Positions 60,219 to 64,000 of a DNA stretch of 64,000 nucleotides are shown one piece after another. Source of the stretch: Roseburia_C sp031555935 (GTDB lineage: Bacteria; Bacillota; Clostridia; Lachnospirales; Lachnospiraceae); contig JAVBTX010000010.1 in NCBI GenBank assembly GCA_031555935.1, positions 1 to 64,000 of the forward strand, given 5' to 3'. The notes below the pieces were generated by a model. That model was not told where the DNA came from. It did no database searches and saw only the letters and a list, made by a program, of their open reading frames with translations. The translations under genes were made by a program, and so were the position numbers. Each line of letters opens with the position of its first letter. Positions within the stretch are counted from its first letter, which is position 1.

Positions 60219-61022
60219 ATGAGAGAGATAAAAAGATATTTACGATTATATAAGATATTTACGATTCAGTTTTTTAAGTTTTTGCTGCAATCAAAAGCTG
60301 ACTTTTTAATTGGACTTGTTGGCTTCTTTTTGACTCAGGCGACGGGAATTGCATTTTTGTTTTTGGTATTTCAGCAGATTCCAACGCTGGGCGGGTGGTC
60401 CTTAGAGCAATTGATTTTCATCTATGGCTTTGCTCAGATTCCACGTGGAATTGACCATCTGTTGACGGATAACATCTGGCTGATTGCCTGGCGTTATGTA
60501 GTGAATGGCAAATTCGACCGTTACATGCTGCGGCCAATGAACCTGTTTTTCCAAGTCATCTGCGAGAAGCTTCAGCCGGATGCGCTGGGAGAATTGCTAG
60601 TGGGTATCATTCTGCTGGTGGTTTCCTTGAATAAGGGCATTGTGATTGTGGATGGTATTCATATTGTAATGTTTGTGGTATCGATGATGGCAGGAGCGTT
60701 AATCTATACCTCAATCAAGCTGTTGTTTGCATCCTTCGCTTTTTGGATTAAGGTCAGCGGACCGATTTTGTACACGGCCTATAATTTAGCCGATTTTGCA
60801 AAGTATCCGACCGAAATCTATTCCAAGGGGATTCGGTTTATTATCAATTGGATTATTCCATTTGCGTTTGTGGCATACATACCAGCCAGTTATTTTCTAA
60901 AACCAGAGGTTAATCCGCTGTCAACCATTGGCGTGGAGTGCTTAATTTCGGCGGTCTTATTTGTGATTGCCTATGGGGTGTTTCGATTGGGCACGGGTGC
61001 GTATGAGAGTGCAGGCAACTAG
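60219..61022 (+). CDS. ABC-2 transporter permease (DUF990-like), second subunit
   Basis: 267 residues from the ATG at 60219 after GGGAGG, four bases behind the previous stop. About six spans, with the WRYVVNGKFDRYMLRPMNLF loop and PTEIYSKGIRFIINWIIPFAFVAYIPA block typical of ABC2_membrane_6. It ends inside the first of two strong hairpins. Confidence 0.9.
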   Translation: MREIKRYLRLYKIFTIQFFKFLLQSKADFLIGLVGFFLTQATGIAFLFLVFQQIPTLGGWSLEQLIFIYGFAQIPRGIDHLLTDNIWLIAWRYVVNGKFDRYMLRPMNLFFQVICEKLQPDALGELLVGIILLVVSLNKGIVIVDGIHIVMFVVSMMAGALIYTSIKLLFASFAFWIKVSGPILYTAYNLADFAKYPTEIYSKGIRFIINWIIPFAFVAYIPASYFLKPEVNPLSTIGVECLISAVLFVIAYGVFRLGTGAYESAGN

Positions 61023-61045
61023 AATCCAAGGGAATTCTAGTTGCC
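61014..61045 (+). terminator. Perfect 12-bp hairpin overlapping the permease stop
   Basis: GGCAACTAGAAT (61014-61025) / ATTCTAGTTGCC (61034-61045), including the TAG stop codon. It is followed within two bases by a second hairpin. Confidence 0.65.
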
Positions 61046-61046
61046 C

Positions 61047-61076
61047 GAAATAAAAATTTCAAGAAATTTTTATTTC
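61047..61076 (+). terminator. Perfect 13-bp AT-rich hairpin
   Basis: GAAATAAAAATTT (61047-61059) / AAATTTTTATTTC (61064-61076) with a CAAG loop. With the previous hairpin it forms a double stop or mRNA-end structure. Confidence 0.65.
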
Positions 61077-61139
61077 CCAGGTTATGATTTCCTTGAACTA
61101 AAGTTTCCTTGAATCAGTAGAAGAGTAGGAGAAAATTTG

Positions 61140-61604
61140 ATGAAAGAATATTTAATAGTATTTTTTGTGTCTATGTTACCGCTTGCTGAACTTAGAGTTT
61201 CGGTACCTTTGGGAATAGGAATGGGTCTTCAAGTTTTGCCAGTTTATATTATTAGCATTATAGGGAGTATGTTACCAGTTCCTATTATTTTCTTTTTTGC
61301 GCGTAAAATTTTAATGTGGGGAAGAGAAAAGGCTATTATTGGTAAATTTTTTACTTTTTGCCTTGAAAAAGGAGAAAAAGCTGGTAAAAAACTTCAAGCA
61401 AAAGCTGGCAGAGGAATGTTCTTTGCAATATTAATATTTGTAGGTATTCCAATACCAGGAACTGGTGCATGGACGGGTACCTTAGCGGCGAGCATCCTTG
61501 ATCTCGATTTTAAAACAAGTGTATTAGCGTGTGCATTGGGGGTTTTGATGGCAGGAATAATAATGGGAGTCGCGAGTATGGGGATATTTGGGGCATTATT
61601 GTAG
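61140..61604 (+). CDS. Small multidrug-export-like membrane protein (COG2426/Sm_multidrug_ex)
   Basis: 154 residues from the ATG at 61140 after AGGAG. About four spans. MLPLAELRVSVPLGIGMG and GIPIPGTGAWTGTLAASILDLDFKTS are the repeated signature regions of this family. Despite the name, no transport activity is established for most members. Its composition is more AT-rich than its neighbours and the preceding operon ends in hairpins, so it is probably an independent gene. Confidence 0.85.
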   Translation: MKEYLIVFFVSMLPLAELRVSVPLGIGMGLQVLPVYIISIIGSMLPVPIIFFFARKILMWGREKAIIGKFFTFCLEKGEKAGKKLQAKAGRGMFFAILIFVGIPIPGTGAWTGTLAASILDLDFKTSVLACALGVLMAGIIMGVASMGIFGALL

Positions 61605-61617
61605 AAGATATTAAAAC

Positions 61618-62472
61618 TTAAGATTCCACAACGGGGGTCGTCTGCCGCAAGGTTGGCGATACCCCGAATTTTTTTTTGTAGGCTCGCGAGAAGGTCGAAT
61701 AATTTTTAAAGCCGCACTCAAAACAAGCCTCAGTCACGGGCATTCCGCCATGAATTAATTCACGTGCATAACGCAGACGTTTGGTGGCAAGATAATTACC
61801 AATCGTATAACCAGTCTCTTCTTTAAAAGAATGCATCAGATAATATTTGCTGGTAAAAAAATGCTCCGCTAAAAGATCAATCGAGATATCTTCATCAAGA
61901 TGTTCATTTAAATAAGCCAGAACCAATAAAATCTTATCATTTTGCGCGGTGGTGTCCATATAGCTGAAGGTGTCGTGAACTGCCGCTCGATTTAGCTGTA
62001 TCATAAATTCCAAAAACAAAATATTCTGGTAAAGCTCACTGGCATAGTCGGTATCGTAAAAAGATGCCGCCAGCTCGCGGCAGACTTGATAGAGCTTGCT
62101 CTTTTTCATTGTCGGCATGCGCAGGACATTGGATTTTTCGGCAACCGCCTTGTTGAAGCAAAAGCCAAGATTGTAGTCAGTCTGTTGGTAAGATTTCAGA
62201 AACTCCGGTGAAATATAAATAATAATTCGTTCATAAGTTCCGCCGTTATTTACAATCGGCCGGTGCAGTTCGCCAGCATTGACGAGAACAAGGTCGTATG
62301 GCTGCAATTCATAAGATTTTCCTTCAATGCAATAAGTTATATTTCCCCGAATCAAAATCACTATTTTATTAAAGTCATGAAAATGATAAGAAAATTCACC
62401 GTGTGATTGATCAACTAAGTGAAATAGCTTGAAATCCTGATTCAAATATCCTTTTTTTTCGTAATCTGCCAT
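61618..62472 (-). CDS. AraC-family transcriptional regulator with cupin sensor
   Basis: 284 residues. The N-terminal cupin (about 20-110: YHFHDFNKIVILIRGNITY, LVLVNAGELHRP) binds a small effector. The C-terminal part (about 180-280) has two helix-turn-helices: IDLLAEHFFTSKYYLMHSFKEETG and VTEACFECGFKNYSTFSRAYKKKFGVSP. It diverges from the PLP-enzyme gene at 62669 across 196 bases and may control it. Confidence 0.9.
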   Translation of the reverse strand: MADYEKKGYLNQDFKLFHLVDQSHGEFSYHFHDFNKIVILIRGNITYCIEGKSYELQPYDLVLVNAGELHRPIVNNGGTYERIIIYISPEFLKSYQQTDYNLGFCFNKAVAEKSNVLRMPTMKKSKLYQVCRELAASFYDTDYASELYQNILFLEFMIQLNRAAVHDTFSYMDTTAQNDKILLVLAYLNEHLDEDISIDLLAEHFFTSKYYLMHSFKEETGYTIGNYLATKRLRYARELIHGGMPVTEACFECGFKNYSTFSRAYKKKFGVSPTLRQTTPVVES

Positions 62473-62588
62473 GAAAAAGCCCCCATTTCCTTCATATGCA
62501 ACAAGTATACAGCACTATTTGCAATAATGAAAGCAGTATTTCGATATTATTTTGAAATAATGTTCTATATAATAAGCCATAGGACAGA

Positions 62589-62617
62589 TTGCAATTAAGC
62601 AATAAATCAGATAGAAT
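62589..62617 (+). promoter_or_regulatory. Promoter of the PLP-enzyme gene
   Basis: TTGCAA (62589-62594), 17-bp spacer, TAGAAT (62612-62617), 51 bp before the ATG. No S-box or T-box is seen in the short leader. Confidence 0.6.
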
Positions 62618-62668
62618 AGGATTAGCAGATATTGGAAATAATAGAATTCTGGAAAGGCGGTAATGGTA

Positions 62669-63853
62669 ATGAAGAATTTCAGCAACTACAAAGATTACAG
62701 CACAAAAGAGGAGCTGCATTTTGAATCAAAGGCAGTGCATGGAGCACTTGGTACGGAGCCGATAACAGGAGCGGTCAGTATTCCGATTTTTCAATCAGCA
62801 ACCTTTCGCCATCCAGAGCTGGGCAATTCGACCGGTTTTGATTACAGCCGTCTCGAGAATCCAACCCGTCAGGAATTAGAGCGAACAATGGCAATTTTAG
62901 AGGGCGGCATCAGGGGCTTTGCATTTTCCAGCGGACAAGCGGCGAACACCGCAGTATTGTCACTGTTAAATCCAGGTGAACATATTATCTTATCCGATGA
63001 TATTTACGGCGGAACCTTCCGTATTGTAGGTGATGTTTTCGGAAAATACGGAATCGAACATACTTATGTTGATATGGCAGATTTGGAAGCCGTATTGGCA
63101 GCGATTCGGCCAAATACAAAAATGTTTTTTGTTGAGACACCAACGAATCCAATGATGAAGGTGGCAGACATTCGGGCGATTGCCGATATTGCTAAAAGCG
63201 TTGGCGCGTTGACGATAGTGGACAATACCTTTTTAACACCATATTTCCAGAAACCATTACAATTAGGTGCAGACATTGTAACGCATAGTTCCACAAAATT
63301 TCTGGGTGGTCATAACGATACAATTTCCGGCATTGTTGTCGTAAAAGATGACGAAGAGCTGGCAAAAAAGATTCACATTCACATCAAATCTCATGGCAGC
63401 CAGTTGGCACCAATGGATAGCTGGCTAGTGTTGCGCGGAATCAAAACGCTATCAGTTCGGATGGACCGCCATAATGAAAACTGTCAGAAGGTAGCGGCGT
63501 GGTTACGGGAACAGTCGAAGGTAAAAAAGGTTTACTATGTTGGCTTTGAAGACCACGAGCACTATGATGTGACCATCAGCCAGACCACCGGCTTTGGCGG
63601 TATGGTATCCTTTACCGTAGATAGCTTTGAGACAGCAAAGAAGATTTTAAAAGGCATTGATATGATTATGTTTGCGGAAAGTCTTGGCGGAACGGAATCG
63701 CTCATCACCTATCCGACGACTCAGACGCATGAGGATACCCCAAAGGATGTGAAGGAAAAATTAGGAATTACCGATAGTTTCCTGCGGATGTCAGTGGGGA
63801 TTGAAAATGTAGAAGATATCATCGCAGATTTAGACCGGGCCATGAATTCATAA
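62669..63853 (+). CDS. Cys/Met metabolism PLP-dependent enzyme (cystathionine gamma-synthase/lyase family)
   Basis: 394 residues; the second ATG (62669) lies 8 bases from AAAGGCGG, the first only 2. The PLP lysine is K210 in THSSTKFLGGHND, with YSRLENPTRQELE and FAFSSGQAANTAVLSLL near the N-terminus and ETPTNPMMKVADI in the middle. The C-terminal MIMFAESLGGTESLITYP-type block is standard for the family. It could be cystathionine gamma-synthase, O-acetylhomoserine sulfhydrylase, cystathionine gamma-lyase or methionine gamma-lyase; the sequence alone does not decide. It makes or breaks C-S bonds in methionine/cysteine metabolism. Confidence 0.92.
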   Translation: MKNFSNYKDYSTKEELHFESKAVHGALGTEPITGAVSIPIFQSATFRHPELGNSTGFDYSRLENPTRQELERTMAILEGGIRGFAFSSGQAANTAVLSLLNPGEHIILSDDIYGGTFRIVGDVFGKYGIEHTYVDMADLEAVLAAIRPNTKMFFVETPTNPMMKVADIRAIADIAKSVGALTIVDNTFLTPYFQKPLQLGADIVTHSSTKFLGGHNDTISGIVVVKDDEELAKKIHIHIKSHGSQLAPMDSWLVLRGIKTLSVRMDRHNENCQKVAAWLREQSKVKKVYYVGFEDHEHYDVTISQTTGFGGMVSFTVDSFETAKKILKGIDMIMFAESLGGTESLITYPTTQTHEDTPKDVKEKLGITDSFLRMSVGIENVEDIIADLDRAMNS

Positions 63854-63875
63854 TAGTAGAATAGAAGGGTAAGAT

Positions 63876-64000
63876 ATGAAGTTTACAAAGATGCAGGCAT
63901 TTGGAAATGATTATGTATATATCGATGCCATCCATCAGAAGCTTGACAATCTGCCGGAACTTGCAAGATTTGTAAGCGACCGGCATTTTGCGATTGGCTC
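63876..64000 (+). CDS. dapF: Diaminopimelate epimerase, 5' end (partial)
   Basis: The first 41 codons are in the window and the gene runs off the edge. MKFTKMQAFGNDYVYID is the conserved DapF start with the Asn of the GND motif. The enzyme converts LL- to meso-diaminopimelate for lysine and peptidoglycan. AGAAGGG precedes the ATG, and 22 bases separate it from the PLP-enzyme gene, so the two are probably co-transcribed. Confidence 0.88.
   Translation, partial: MKFTKMQAFGNDYVYIDAIHQKLDNLPELARFVSDRHFAIG

Overview
The window looks like a chromosomal segment of a low-GC, Gram-positive anaerobe of class Clostridia, probably Lachnospirales. This is inferred from strong AGGAGG-type ribosome sites, TTGACA/TATAAT promoters, a clostridial TPP-riboswitch-thiC unit, a BceRS/BceAB module, DUF4179 anti-sigma and DUF2085 proteins, and a Tn916-like MobT/Xis/Int element. 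No species is assigned.

Layout. 1-908: the 3' end of 23S rRNA with no 5S behind it, then tRNA Asp-Val-Thr-Tyr-fMet-Phe-Lys and a terminator. 909-4199: an AT-rich islet with one secreted GLUG/Big_2/F5-8C surface protein, bounded by tRNA-Lys and a shortened tRNA-Lys-like relic. 4321-7942: a 47-aa ORF, a long structured leader before a NimA-like flavoprotein, TPP riboswitch-thiC, and an SDR enzyme. 8248-13353: a large secreted GH16 beta-glucanase. 13518-20577: a six-gene operon with two-component pair, membrane-anchored protein, propeller-like lipoprotein, ABC ATPase and double permease. 20629-24908: small proteins, a BceRS-type two-component pair, and an ECF sigma factor with its DUF4179 anti-sigma. 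25175-29581: a membrane protein, a transposase gene and five small accessory genes. 29592-34409: a compact integrative mobilizable element flanked by 21-bp direct repeats. 34508-37277: BceAB. 37407-45326: an MCP, a small membrane protein, and a five-gene operon (diguanylate cyclase, NfeD, patatin, GPH symporter, D-2-hydroxyacid dehydrogenase). 45349-49464: a phospholipase C-like protein, a YbhN-like membrane protein and an LTA-synthase-family enzyme. 49590-56442 (minus): small secreted protein, lipoprotein, ABC ATPase, permease, and a permease fused to a lipoprotein-like propeller. 56727-61604: a MarR operon with FMN-bind and flavodoxin-like proteins, an ABC-2 exporter, and a small export protein. 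61618-64000: an AraC regulator, a Cys/Met-metabolism PLP enzyme, and the start of dapF.

The best candidate for an undescribed system is a pair of related envelope ABC modules, 13518-20577 and 49590-56442. Their ATPases belong to the same subfamily and their permease halves share an architecture. Both carry extracytoplasmic beta-propeller-like lipoproteins; in the second copy one propeller is fused to a permease through what looks like an internal lipoprotein signal. The second module starts with an abundant-looking 135-aa secreted protein. It is preceded by a 33-bp palindrome and by three TGTCGA boxes spaced exactly 10 bp apart; the same phased boxes also occur before the NimA-like gene at 4807.

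A second theme is genome rearrangement. BceRS lies 11 kb from BceAB, with a transposase gene, accessory genes and the mobilizable element between them. Removing the element would place the accessory gene cluster directly upstream of the terminator at 34413. All function calls come from reading the sequence; no database searches were run.
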